42,247 bases of DNA from assembly GCA_964393835.1 (NCBI GenBank), contig CAYMUN010000008.1, forward strand, positions 1 through 42,247, read 5' to 3'. The stretch comes from CAYMUN01 sp964393835. GTDB taxonomy: Bacteria > Patescibacteriota > Saccharimonadia > Saccharimonadales > UBA4665. The number at the start of each line of letters is the position of its first letter. Positions within the stretch are counted from its first letter, which is position 1. Made by a program: the position numbers and the translations under genes. The notes beneath the pieces are model-generated. The model saw only the letters and a list, made by a program, of their open reading frames with translations, did not search any database and had not been told where the DNA came from. Positions 32,301 through 40,201 of this stretch are shown piece after piece.

Positions 32301-33472
32301 GCGGCTCCGCTCAAATTGAGCGCCCCGGCACTCGTCACCGCCAGCGTACCGGCAGTCGTGGTAGACAACGTCAAGGGGCCAGAGGCTACCGTAAGGCCGA
32401 GACCACCGGTGCTAGGCCCCGTAATCGTACGGGCAGCCGTACCGCTAAAGATCAGATTTCCGCCCATGGTGGTGTCGCCGGTAATGTTGAGTGTGCCAGT
32501 AAAGTTAGCGGCACTGGAAATAGTCTGCCCGTTAATCAACCCGGAAGTCAGAGCGCCAGTACCACTGGCTAAGGTTAGGTCACCACCACCACTTAGTAAG
32601 GCCGCGAGGGTAGTACCACCGTACCATTTAAATTGCTGGCTGGTAGTGGGTACTGAATTCCATAAAGTACTAGATTCGATACCGATGGCGTAATCAGCGC
32701 TGGTGGCACTGAGATTATCAAAGAGCACGAGCTTGGTTCCCACACTCCGGGTATTAAACGACGGAGCACCGAAGCCCGTCTGGCCATAATTAATATAATT
32801 CGCGGTCGGGCCATTCAACAAGATGGCTTGGCCACCACCATTAATAGTCAGGTCACCGCTTAAGGTAGTATTGCCACTGACGCCTATATCACCGGTTATA
32901 TTCGCTCCACCGCTCTGGACAGTTAACGCTCCGCCAAAAGTACTAGCCCCACTAACGTTAATGAAACCACTTTGCTGGCTGCCAGGTGATAGCTGTACCA
33001 GCTGGCTGACCGTGAGGCCGCCGATCCGGTCGGCATTAAAAGCAAACGGAACTGATTGCAGTTGGACACGGGGTGTCATTTCACCGGCGGGATCACTGTT
33101 AAAGGTGATGCCGAGATACAAGTTAGGATCGGCATTAAAATCAATCGGCGTGCTACCATTGCAGGCATTGGCAGTAAAAAATGGGCAAACACTGCCGAGA
33201 TTAACCTGAAAAACGCCAGCCGCGACAGTTACGCTGCTCTGAGTTTCTGTCCAAATGGCACTACCGGCACTGCTGACCGTGTAGAGCTTAAACACAAAAC
33301 TGTAGGTTCCGTCGGTAACATTTGTGCCGTTAGCGTTGACTACCTTGCCTTGAAAGCTCATGGTAGTGGGGTTGGTGGCGGTAGCGATTCGCGGAAACAG
33401 CAGACAACCAAAAACGACTGCCAAAAGGGTAGCCAGAGTCAAGAAACTGCTTATTTTCCACGGACGTTTCAT
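29324..33472 (-). CDS. Giant fibre-like secreted surface protein
   Basis: The 1382-residue protein has a signal peptide (about 1-32) and an N-terminal domain TMSFQGKVVNANGTNVTDGTYSF as in bacterial tail-fibre-like proteins. About 700 residues of Gly/Thr/Asn-rich short repeats of beta-helix character follow (NLTLAANQILTLNAG, GGSVTILGGDA). From about residue 950 there is a domain DYAEVYYSAHGDIASG ... KGLLGVVSTQPGNVL ... GLAGRVPVKVSSENGPIHIGD that I have seen in CPR surface proteins. A C-terminal phage-tail-like segment ends FSWTAIGVNNP. There is no sorting signal. Transcription is leftward, last large gene of the surface operon. It likely forms a trimeric fibre for host or surface contact; inferred. 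Confidence 0.75.
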   Translation of the reverse strand: MKRPWKISSFLTLATLLAVVFGCLLFPRIATATNPTTMSFQGKVVNANGTNVTDGTYSFVFKLYTVSSAGSAIWTETQSSVTVAAGVFQVNLGSVCPFFTANACNGSTPIDFNADPNLYLGITFNSDPAGEMTPRVQLQSVPFAFNADRIGGLTVSQLVQLSPGSQQSGFINVSGASTFGGALTVQSGGANITGDIGVSGNTTLSGDLTINGGGQAILLNGPTANYINYGQTGFGAPSFNTRSVGTKLVLFDNLSATSADYAIGIESSTLWNSVPTTSQQFKWYGGTTLAALLSGGGDLTLASGTGALTSGLINGQTISSAANFTGTLNITGDTTMGGNLIFSGTAARTITGPSTGGLGLTVASGPLTLSTTTAGTLAVTSAGALNLSGAAPSSWSIGTGNALTLISSNLQLANTGLLSLLGGQTTDITTLTAGAGLTVKPSILTTAGGTGGAINITGGEESGNTNSFGGAINITGGADTGASGNRTGGSVTILGGDATNGGGSTRTGGSVRIDAGSSNVNGSVTIGNVNAAGITLGHTGITTTSNGNLTLAANQILTLNAGTGTIVQTYTTGAAGAAASAQSLNLNNTNTGAGIVLQGHSITPANASTPSSGVNTINGFNFAAGTLSGSNVTNGLNFASATGYTNFINTPSFVLSSAGAISGVTTLSAATLNATTGINTGASGGTQRIDSSGNLVNIGNLTAAGNLTVTNTGAGNDITVTSLDQITLGTGTNGLLVTSTGATAATITDGTNTLAKVIDANVSGVNYGILQLGAKASTGNEAAQCAAAGDVGKIYVNSTDKAVFACTAANAWEQLDNGRTNQLFTAGTFTASTTDTVVDSLAITPTTANSDVWITYSSTITLNCTGIGCNQPVVAIRVVRGTTCAGTQLQTTSYTGAITTSVVTFNIVDTAPTSGSSNTYVVCAQRTAGSGTITNTLTSRGFVLHEVDTTGADYAEVYYSAHGDIASGTVVAADPTIKAGVKPTASRYQKGLLGVVSTQPGNVLSDHTDSGMPIIVGLAGRVPVKVSSENGPIHIGDALTSSSTAGVAMKATKAGAIIGTALTEFTDQGSGEVMLFVSTGQSAGTLPVTADNNQVESRQLLADLVAGRVEAAKAPDLSSIFTDRLAAAVEIVTPKVVADTVQTNSVVVGKNGLNFIDESGKVVASIDPTGTFHGDSVPASLLAAAVPVDTPPAGSPTKPILQTDEAAITDTFVHKDGTFQLLNPAGEAVLSIDGTGNAKFSGNVDLASASLSGGLTVGGDASFTGLSSFQKLATFLGKTIFRQDVEFNGHITVASDTAGYAKLRADETKVHVDFTNPYPIPPIVSATITDGQFVIYTVDKVKADGFDITLKDPATGPIVFSWTAIGVNNPRTAANPAPPAPQ

Positions 33473-33552
33473 TGCTGAACGCCTTTCTCACTTGTTTCTT
33501 TTTAAACTTACCCTAAAATCGTAACAAAATTCACAACCAAACACAAGCGTTA

Positions 33553-34527
33553 TTACTTCTTTGGCGCAGGTTTTTGAGTCGGCTTATTGGTGGCTTTAAA
33601 TCGCCGCCTGATCTGCCAAGCCGCGGCCAGTATAACCACCAAAGCCAATAGATAGAGACCGAGATCGACAAAGCGCAGGGCAAAACTTTTGGTAGTAGTA
33701 CGATTGATGCCGTCATAGCGATACTCTACCGCCACGTGATAGAGGCCCGGGAGCGGCAAAGCCGTTCCGGTGCGTGTCAGGGGTACGTATAATTCCCTAT
33801 AGCTCTCCGGCAAGATAAAAGCTGATTCACTATTGATAATGCCTTGAGCTATAACTGTCCCTCCGGGACTTTTTAACCGCACTACCCCGCGTGGCACGAC
33901 GTGCACATTACCTGGATTTTGGAAACGCAGCCGTACCGTGTTAGGCAGATGGAGCCAGTTACCATTTTGAGTCATGCCGGCCAGCTTGAGGTCATAGTGC
34001 TCACCCCCGACTTTATTAACCAGAATCAGACTGAGAATCTGCTGGTTGACCACGACTTTATTGCCGGTCTGGTCTTCTAAACTGTTGACGCTGGCCACTA
34101 CCGCTCCATAATGCCCCCCAGGCTGCAGGGAGGAGCGGTTATTGATACTGACGAGCACGGTGCGCGATTCTTGAGGCTGCAAGACAACAGTGTCGGTTGC
34201 CAGGCTCATCCACGAAGTCAGGCCATATTTTTGGGTGTAGCTACTAGAGCCTTCCAGCAAGACGCCGCCAGTGTCATTGAGTGAACCAAAGTCTCGAGCT
34301 GACAGGTTAAGCTCTTGCAGGCCGGCAGTATGATTAGTAATAGTCAGTGTGAAGCTCTTGGTCACATCACCTGATCCAATCGTGATCTGTTGCAAAAAGG
34401 GGCTAAGCGTAATGCCGCCCATGGTGTCGCGACCAGTTGCAGCCTGCGCGCCACTCGGCCAGATTACCAAACAGCCTAAGATAACAGCTAAGACTAATGA
34501 CAGTCGTCGCAGGTTATTTTTTACCAC
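33553..34527 (-). CDS. DUF916-like membrane-anchored surface protein 1
   Basis: The 324-residue protein has a signal peptide (cleavage near GAQA), two Ig-like domains (GSGDVTKSFTLTITNHTAG, LPNTVRLRFQNPGNVHVVPRG) and a C-terminal span (LGLYLLALVVILAAAWQI) with a basic tail. This layout is that of DUF916-type partners of WxL proteins in Gram-positives, though no family assignment could be tested. It starts with GTG, overlapping the previous gene by 14 nt, so the two are co-translated. Confidence 0.7.
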   Translation of the reverse strand: MVKNNLRRLSLVLAVILGCLVIWPSGAQAATGRDTMGGITLSPFLQQITIGSGDVTKSFTLTITNHTAGLQELNLSARDFGSLNDTGGVLLEGSSSYTQKYGLTSWMSLATDTVVLQPQESRTVLVSINNRSSLQPGGHYGAVVASVNSLEDQTGNKVVVNQQILSLILVNKVGGEHYDLKLAGMTQNGNWLHLPNTVRLRFQNPGNVHVVPRGVVRLKSPGGTVIAQGIINSESAFILPESYRELYVPLTRTGTALPLPGLYHVAVEYRYDGINRTTTKSFALRFVDLGLYLLALVVILAAAWQIRRRFKATNKPTQKPAPKK

Positions 34528-35569
34528 GGCGATGTTTACCTACCCCACCTCGGGCTCGACGCACTAATGAACGTACGAGACTAAAGATACCGAAACCCAG
34601 TACGCCAAACAGCGCCAGTATACCCAGTAGGATTTTCCATGGTAACACCCAAAAACTGAGCGCCGCTTCTAGCGGCACATCTTGCGTGCCATCATCATAG
34701 ACTACTAATACTTTGGCCGTGTAATGGCCGATCCGCAGTTTATTGATATGGGTGAAATCCCATTTTAGATTCTGCTTTGGGTGGCCACTCGGGCCAGGTA
34801 CCGGCTTGCCGTTTTCCAACCGATCTTTAAAAACCGGGAAACCGTCGCTCCACGGTATACTAAAAACCCGGTTACTGGCTGGCAAGACGCTGCCACCGGC
34901 AGTATTGAAATCCAGAGTATCGACGGCCTTGCCGCCGCGTTCAATAAAAATATTGCCGCTAGGCGACAGGTAAATATTACCACTATTGCGTAGTTTGACA
35001 TTAAAGGTTGCAGGCAGGTATTCATAAAGACCATGATCAGTAGACAAGCTAACTAGTTTTAACTGGCGTTTTTCATTGCCGGTTTTAGTATCCAGTAGCA
35101 CCAGCGTAGCGATGGCACCCTTGACGCTGCTGGCGTTCTTTTCTTTGGCCTGCGAAGCTCGGGAAAAAGTTACGGCCAGGTAGTAGCCGAGGCTGGCCTC
35201 CGGGGGCACGTCAATCGTCATTTTGACAGTTTTCCAAACATTTGGCTCGGCGATGAACTGGCTGGGAGAGAAGTGCACCCAGTCGGCATAGGTATCCTTG
35301 GGAGTGAGATCGAACAGATCAGGCTGGCCATTGTCTCCCGTGGCGCCAAATTTCATCAGGCCGACTTTGATCGTTTCAGATTGGATACCCTGGTTTTTAA
35401 TTCGCAGTTCTGTTTCGACTGTTTCCCCGGGGCGAGTGGCAATCTTAATCGGCAATGGCGAACTAATGATATTAAAACCATCAGCTGCCCGGATCGTAGC
35501 CGGCTGCCACAGCCCGAATCCGGCTGCCAACAGCAACACAACCGCAAAACCCCTCAGTAGTTGCTTCAT
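34514..35569 (-). CDS. DUF916-like membrane-anchored surface protein 2
   Basis: The 351-residue protein has a signal peptide (about 1-28), an Ig-like domain with RPGETVETELRIKNQG and DVPPEASLGYYLAVTFSRA, a second domain LPATFNVKLRNSGNIYLSPSG, and a C-terminal span (ILLGILALFGVLGFGIFSLV) with an Arg/Lys-rich cytosolic tail. It has the same plan as its downstream neighbour, suggesting an old duplication. TATACT lies 10 nt before the ATG. Confidence 0.7.
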   Translation of the reverse strand: MKQLLRGFAVVLLLAAGFGLWQPATIRAADGFNIISSPLPIKIATRPGETVETELRIKNQGIQSETIKVGLMKFGATGDNGQPDLFDLTPKDTYADWVHFSPSQFIAEPNVWKTVKMTIDVPPEASLGYYLAVTFSRASQAKEKNASSVKGAIATLVLLDTKTGNEKRQLKLVSLSTDHGLYEYLPATFNVKLRNSGNIYLSPSGNIFIERGGKAVDTLDFNTAGGSVLPASNRVFSIPWSDGFPVFKDRLENGKPVPGPSGHPKQNLKWDFTHINKLRIGHYTAKVLVVYDDGTQDVPLEAALSFWVLPWKILLGILALFGVLGFGIFSLVRSLVRRARGGVGKHRRGKK

Positions 35570-35593
35570 CTTAAGCTCTAGTATACAACAGGA

Positions 35594-36661
35594 CTAGAAA
35601 TTGCCGGCGGCGACAATTGTCAGGGTGTCAGTGTAGTCGTTAGCATAGCCGACGGTATTGGCAACGGTTACGCGTTCTTTAAGCGTAATCTGATCGGCAT
35701 TGGTGTAGCCGGAGCGGGAGACAAAGGAAGCAAAACTGTTAGCGGCGTTAAAGGCCCCGCCATGAGTAGAGTCATTGTTAGCGTATTCAGCGTCGTAACT
35801 AATTGATCCGGTACAGCTAGAGCAGGCCGTGCCCGTCGAAGGAACAAAGCCATACTTGGTGGTACCGGCGGTAAAGACTTCCGGGGTAGCGTCAAAGGTA
35901 CCAGTTGCAATTGGCGTACCGGAACTGATAGCTGACAGTAAAGCTGCGTTGGCTGACTTAACGTAGGCGGTATAACCCAGTGGCGAGTTGGTGCCGACGG
36001 TCATAGTTACGCCGGCAGAGGTTTGGATAGTACTTGGATCGGCCGCCGGGACGGTATCGGTATTGGTACTTAGTGAAAAGCTGAAGTTTGGCGCGACAGA
36101 GGCACTAACGGCAATCTTATCTTTATCAGCCGTGGCGCCGGTGATATAAATCGGCGTAGTCGTAGTATCAATCGGCGTACCCCCGGAGTTCTGGCTTTCG
36201 GTCGTGGTGTTGTACTGGCCAAGCGTAGAAGGGTTGGTGATAGTCCCAGTAGGAATTACAAAGCCGTACAGGGTGCTACCGCTGAGACTGGCAGAGGTAA
36301 GACCGGAAACAGTAATATCACCTCCAAGGCCGGCGCCACCGCTGGTAGCAGCGGCTGTCAAGGTGCCGGGAGGCGCGGTTATACTACCCGGTGTAGCCGG
36401 AAAACCAGTGGTGCTAACAGTAGGAGTTCCGGCAGTGATGGTAAAGCCAGTCGGGAATGTCACTTTGATCTTGGCTACACTAGTAGGCGTGGTATTAAGC
36501 TTAAAGGTTACTAGCAGATCGTTACCACTGCTGGCGCCATTACCCAAGCGGCCAAGGCGTAAACCGGCTTGAGTTAGCTGGGTAGCACCGGCGATTGACG
36601 GTAATAGGAAACTGAACAGTAATGAGGCCGCCGCAAGGATGTATCGTTTATTTTGTATCAT
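35594..36661 (-). CDS. Secreted surface protein with WxL-like terminal strand, 1
   Basis: The 355-residue protein has a signal peptide (cleavage near IAGA), a Thr/Ser/Gly-rich beta domain starting LTQAGLRLGRLGNGASSG, and a second domain SVAPNFSFSLSTNTDTV ... GYTAYVKSANAA. It ends YTDTLTIVAAGNF. The end resembles the last strand of WxL domains (YxxTLTWxL) but lacks Trp. CSSC (in ACSSCTG) may form a disulfide. Candidate -10 sequences TATAGT and TACTAT lie in the 111-nt gap upstream, so an internal promoter is possible. Confidence 0.65.
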   Translation of the reverse strand: MIQNKRYILAAASLLFSFLLPSIAGATQLTQAGLRLGRLGNGASSGNDLLVTFKLNTTPTSVAKIKVTFPTGFTITAGTPTVSTTGFPATPGSITAPPGTLTAAATSGGAGLGGDITVSGLTSASLSGSTLYGFVIPTGTITNPSTLGQYNTTTESQNSGGTPIDTTTTPIYITGATADKDKIAVSASVAPNFSFSLSTNTDTVPAADPSTIQTSAGVTMTVGTNSPLGYTAYVKSANAALLSAISSGTPIATGTFDATPEVFTAGTTKYGFVPSTGTACSSCTGSISYDAEYANNDSTHGGAFNAANSFASFVSRSGYTNADQITLKERVTVANTVGYANDYTDTLTIVAAGNF

Positions 36662-36772
36662 CGAGTTTGGCTCTTAACTTTTTATTTTTAGGTCACTATA
36701 CAGCTTATAGTATCTTATCGGCACATAATGTCAAGAGTTGGTACCAAGAGTTTTCCACAGGGATGAGTGGCC

Positions 36773-37819
36773 TTAAAAATGAGCGGCGGCTACAAAGGTC
36801 AGGATTTCTTGATAATCACTGGCGGCCGGATCAGTTGCTGCCGATTTAGCTTTTAATACCAGCACGCCATTACCAGCGGTAACTGGCCCGGAACTAGTAT
36901 ATAAACTGCGCATGATGCTATCGATAATACCGACATTAGTGCCACTGGTATTGTAAGGACTCAAAACCATAAATGGGCCACCGGAAGTTTGGCCGATACT
37001 GCTGTTTTGGGCACCGAAGCCTTCGCTGACACTGCTTAAATCATTGCTTAAGGCACTGATTTGATAACTCGTCGAGGTGCTTTTGAGGCCCCCATTTTGG
37101 CCTCTGATATAGACATCGCCGCCACTAGCGCCATTAGTAGTCAGGCTGGTATTAATCGTATCGCTGGTGGTGGCAATGGAGCCGGCATTTAAGGTACCGA
37201 GACCGACACTATAGGGCGGCGATACCTGGGTGCTGGTTTGCAGGCTAAAAGTTATCGAGGGCGCCGCGGTAGCTTGGGTGCTGAGTGGGCCGTAAGCTGA
37301 TTCCGTAAACTTACCCTGCGTGGCTCGTAGTTTTACAGAGTAAGTAGTACTGGGAAGCAGCCCGATCATCAGGCTACCGCTAACTCCACCCCACGCGCTA
37401 TAGGTTTGATAATCGCTAGTGTTAAGCGTCGAGCTCAAGGTACCATCGGGTTGGAGATAGCGCGTGTCGGCTACAAAATTATCAACGCTAACGGCAATCA
37501 GGAAAGTCGCGTCGCTCGGATTACCCTGGTTATCGATGACAAAATGCAGCTTGTTATAGTAGAGTCCGCCATTATTATCTATAGAAGCCAGTTTTGGTAC
37601 ATGAGCTTGCTCAGTTTGGATAAAAGCCGGCTTGACCGTGTTATTAGCGGTCGCGCTGGATTGGCCACTCAGCTCACCGACGGTACCCTCTAGCGAATAG
37701 GTCGCTGTCTGGCTGTTGGCCGTCCCCCCGCTGCCAAAACCATAACTTTGGAGCTGATAATTGCTGGTGGCTGGCAAGACCGCAAACAGTGACGCACCCA
37801 GTAAAACAAGTAGCCTCAT
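36773..37819 (-). CDS. Secreted surface protein with WxL-like terminal strand, 2
   Basis: The 348-residue protein has a signal peptide (about 1-19), then SYGFGSGGTANSQTATYSLEGTVGELSG, a motif frequent in CPR surface proteins, an FN3-like domain (LLPSTTYSVKLRATQG) and a C-terminal domain ending YQEILTFVAAAHF, homologous to the end of its downstream neighbour. TACTGT lies 7 nt before the ATG. It follows the 201-residue gene by 27 nt and is probably in the same operon. Confidence 0.65.
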   Translation of the reverse strand: MRLLVLLGASLFAVLPATSNYQLQSYGFGSGGTANSQTATYSLEGTVGELSGQSSATANNTVKPAFIQTEQAHVPKLASIDNNGGLYYNKLHFVIDNQGNPSDATFLIAVSVDNFVADTRYLQPDGTLSSTLNTSDYQTYSAWGGVSGSLMIGLLPSTTYSVKLRATQGKFTESAYGPLSTQATAAPSITFSLQTSTQVSPPYSVGLGTLNAGSIATTSDTINTSLTTNGASGGDVYIRGQNGGLKSTSTSYQISALSNDLSSVSEGFGAQNSSIGQTSGGPFMVLSPYNTSGTNVGIIDSIMRSLYTSSGPVTAGNGVLVLKAKSAATDPAASDYQEILTFVAAAHF

Positions 37820-37846
37820 ATTCTTAACAGTAGCATTTTGAGATGC

Positions 37847-38452
37847 TTAGCGCCACTGCCAGGCAGCCAATAAAGCCTGCAGAACAGCTTGTTGTTCATG
37901 CGTATCATTGCTGCCAGGTGTACTGACACCGGAGCTTATGCTAATCGTCGCCAGGTATCCGGCATGCGGCCAAAAAGCGACTACAGCCGACGATGAGGTG
38001 TCCGCCACCAGCCGCACCACATCTTCTCCAGTGGTTTGAGTAGTGATCCGATATTGCTCCGAGCGGGCCTGGCGTAAGGCGTAAGCAGAATCATCCTGCA
38101 AGCCACCTGCCGGCAATTCCCTAAGGGCTATCGAGATAACTAAGCTGCCGGAAACCGACGGCTTAATAAGCATCTGCTGGTACAACAGACTAGCAACTGG
38201 TTGGGTAGTCGGCTGGAGTCTATAGCCGACTGGCAACTTCAACTGAAAATAGGCTGATTCTATTGTACTTGGTGGCGCCTCGGGGGATAGCTTGTGATTG
38301 ACGGACTTTATCTTATTAAAATCCTGTATTTTAATCAGCTCACCATATTGTGGCGCAGAAATAACCTGCATCGCCCACGCACAGAGGCCGACAGTTATGA
38401 GGACAGTTCCTCCGATTTTCCAGCGTTTGGCCAACCGTCTATTCCAGCTCAT
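37847..38452 (-). CDS. Hypothetical membrane-anchored protein, first gene of surface operon
   Basis: The 201-residue protein has a basic N terminus, one span (IGGTVLITVGLCAWAMQVIS) and an extracellular domain with YFQLKLPVGYRLQP and ALRELPAGGLQDDSAYALRQA. It contains no Cys beyond the span and no family was recognised. It reads as a PsbP/lipoprotein-like fold judged only by pattern. TACAAT lies 10 nt upstream of the ATG, making it the likely operon leader. Confidence 0.6.
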   Translation of the reverse strand: MSWNRRLAKRWKIGGTVLITVGLCAWAMQVISAPQYGELIKIQDFNKIKSVNHKLSPEAPPSTIESAYFQLKLPVGYRLQPTTQPVASLLYQQMLIKPSVSGSLVISIALRELPAGGLQDDSAYALRQARSEQYRITTQTTGEDVVRLVADTSSSAVVAFWPHAGYLATISISSGVSTPGSNDTHEQQAVLQALLAAWQWR

Positions 38453-38577
38453 ATCTTGTAATATTGTACGGTATTACATGTGAAAAAAATTACACTGGGT
38501 CGCTGGCATGATGATATAATTTACGCTATACAGTCGTCGGTCACACCCAATTACGCACCTAAGGCAGGAGGGTTTCA

Positions 38578-39039
38578 TTGCTTTATAAGATTAATGCCCT
38601 ACATCAGGATCGTCCCGGTCATGCCATCCTACTGGTGCCTCCTCTCACTCTATTGATGATTTTCTGTTTCGCGCTAGTGCTGATACAACCCCATTCGATG
38701 CATGCCCCGCCAGCTCCGTCTGCCTCTCGGCAATCCACGCCGGTTACGACCTTTACCCAGCCAGTCCTCTCCAATTTAGCCTTTGCACCGGCTGTCACGC
38801 TGCCTACTATCAATCCCGTAACCCTGTCTAACTCCGTGGCTGATAGCGCAGTTACCGCTAACCCCCAGTCAGTCCCGTCCGTAGATAATCAACTGCAAGC
38901 GGCCAGCACAAAAAACCAGCAAACGGCTATCCCGATGCAGTCAATTATCAATGTACCTAAGGCTACTCTTTTGGCGCCTACTAATAAAAAGGTCGAGAAA
39001 TTAAAAAAACAGCTTGTCCTCGGTATCGACCAAAAATAA
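38578..39039 (+). CDS. Hypothetical single-span membrane protein with TTG start
   Basis: The 153-residue protein has one span near residues 16-36 (AILLVPPLTLLMIFCFALVLI), followed by a Pro/Ser/Thr/Asn-rich low-complexity stretch and a basic end (KKVEKLKKQL). The start is TTG: GGAGG sits 7 nt before it and no ATG or GTG is available nearby, so the ribosome site decides the start. TATAAT (38515-38520) with a TG extension lies upstream. Function unknown; divergent from the surface operon. Confidence 0.6.
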   Translation: MLYKINALHQDRPGHAILLVPPLTLLMIFCFALVLIQPHSMHAPPAPSASRQSTPVTTFTQPVLSNLAFAPAVTLPTINPVTLSNSVADSAVTANPQSVPSVDNQLQAASTKNQQTAIPMQSIINVPKATLLAPTNKKVEKLKKQLVLGIDQK

Positions 39040-39050
39040 GCACTAGATTA

Positions 39051-39341
39051 TTACTTCGCCAGGTTAGGTCGAAAGACGCGAGCTACGACAGCTCGGCGAT
39101 CCAGCCATCCAAATTGGCGACTATCAACACTGGCGGCGAGATTATCGCCGATAACAAAAAGTTTGTCATCCTCAATACGCTCAATGCGTTTCACGAATTG
39201 CTTATTATCCCGCTCCACAATCACTACCTGACCGGCATGCAATTTGCGAAACAGTCGGGTAGCCATAATCAATTGGCCGGGACGTAGTTTGGGTGCCATG
39301 CTGCCGTTTCTGACTCGTCTAAATAATATCGGAGACCTCAC
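39051..39341 (-). CDS. Short soluble S26-family peptidase (SodX-like)
   Basis: The 96-residue protein has the S26 catalytic Ser14 (NGSMAPKLRPGQ), Lys51 (KQFVKRIERI) and box GDNLAASVDSRQFG (65-78). There is no membrane span, unlike signal peptidase I, and the length and GDNxxASxDSR box match short peptidases such as the nickel-SOD maturation protease. The superoxide dismutase in this window is Mn type and needs no such step. GTG start at 39341 with GAGGATGAG upstream, 27 nt after trmD. The substrate is unknown. Confidence 0.75.
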   Translation of the reverse strand: MRSPILFRRVRNGSMAPKLRPGQLIMATRLFRKLHAGQVVIVERDNKQFVKRIERIEDDKLFVIGDNLAASVDSRQFGWLDRRAVVARVFRPNLAK

Positions 39342-39368
39342 CGCTCATCCTCCTGTTTACAGCTTAAC

Positions 39369-40025
39369 TTAATGAGCTGGGCCTTGGCTGTGAGATTTTC
39401 GCCAAGCCGCAATCTCGGCATGGTGGCCCTTGAGCAATACCTCGGGCACCTTGGAACCTCGGAAATCCTCCGGTCGGGTATACTGGGGAAACTCGATAGT
39501 ATGATCGTCCTGCTGAAATGATTCGATCTCTGCCGATTGCTCGCCACCCAATACGCCGGGCAACAGCCGGACGACAGAATCAATAATCGTCATCGCCGGT
39601 AGTTCTCCCCCTGTCAGCACATAATTGCCAATACAAAAGGCCTCCTCTACGTAATCCATTACTCGTTCGTCATAGCCCTCGTAACGAGGACAGACCAGGA
39701 TCAATCCCCGTTTATCCGCTGCAAGACGTTTGGCGTCTGACTGCTTATATAGTTTCCCCCGGGGCGTCGGCAGCAGTACTCGAGCCTCTGGGTCAGCCTG
39801 CTTAGCCTGTTCGATCGCGGCTACCAGCGGCCCGACTTGCAATAGCATACCGTCACCGCCACCATATGGTGTATCGTCAACCTGCTTACGGGGGCCGGTG
39901 CCAAAATCACGGAGATTGACGTATTCATATGCGACCAGACCCTTATCTTGGGCTTTCCAAAGCATGCTATTACCCAGTACGCCCGTAAACATTTCGGGAA
40001 ACAAGGTGATAATCTGGATTTTCAT
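39369..40025 (-). CDS. trmD: tRNA (guanine-37-N1)-methyltransferase
   Basis: The 218-residue SPOUT enzyme methylates G37 of tRNAs. It has the N-terminal MKIQIITLFPEMF, DDTPYGGGDGM, the knot region CPRYEGYDERV and YVLTGGELPAMTIIDSVVRLLPGVLG. The family is usually about 230-250 residues. TAGAAT (40037-40032) ends 6 nt before the ATG and TTGGGG lies 17 nt further up. Conserved synteny with rpsP and khpA. Confidence 0.95.
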   Translation of the reverse strand: MKIQIITLFPEMFTGVLGNSMLWKAQDKGLVAYEYVNLRDFGTGPRKQVDDTPYGGGDGMLLQVGPLVAAIEQAKQADPEARVLLPTPRGKLYKQSDAKRLAADKRGLILVCPRYEGYDERVMDYVEEAFCIGNYVLTGGELPAMTIIDSVVRLLPGVLGGEQSAEIESFQQDDHTIEFPQYTRPEDFRGSKVPEVLLKGHHAEIAAWRKSHSQGPAH

Positions 40026-40031
40026 CTCTTT

Positions 40032-40060
40032 ATTCTACCGGTAATCCAAAACAACCCCAA
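40032..40060 (-). promoter_or_regulatory. trmD promoter, leaderless, inside khpA terminator
   Basis: TTGGGG (40060-40055) and TAGAAT (40037-40032) are 17 nt apart, ending 6 nt before the ATG. The -35 hexamer lies in the 3' arm of the terminator hairpin at 40052-40075. Confidence 0.55.
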
Positions 40061-40075
40061 CTTTCGTTAGGGTTG
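40048..40075 (-). terminator. Terminator of rpsP-khpA transcript
   Basis: On the minus strand a 10-bp stem (40075-40066 with 40061-40052, one G-T pair) is capped by a GAAA tetraloop and followed by TTTT. The rest of 40076-40201 shows nothing else clear. Confidence 0.65.
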
Positions 40076-40201
40076 CGTTGTCACATAAAGCTCCCATCTT
40101 ACGATGTCTCGCAGAGCCTTTTGGTTTTTGTTTAAAAGTTCGTCCGATAGACTGCTGATCACTATAGCGAAACAGCTGCAGCTTTTCAAGCCTTATATCG
40201 C

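Noticed and set aside
31776..32693. 305-residue plus-strand open frame opposite the fibre gene
   Set aside because: It is the antisense shadow of a repetitive Gly/Thr/Val-rich gene; composition mirrors the codons of the real frame, with no ribosome site or domain.
29324..33472. Prophage or tail-fibre cluster
   Set aside because: No capsid, portal, terminase, integrase or lysis genes nearby; the fibre has a signal peptide and sits in a surface-protein operon.
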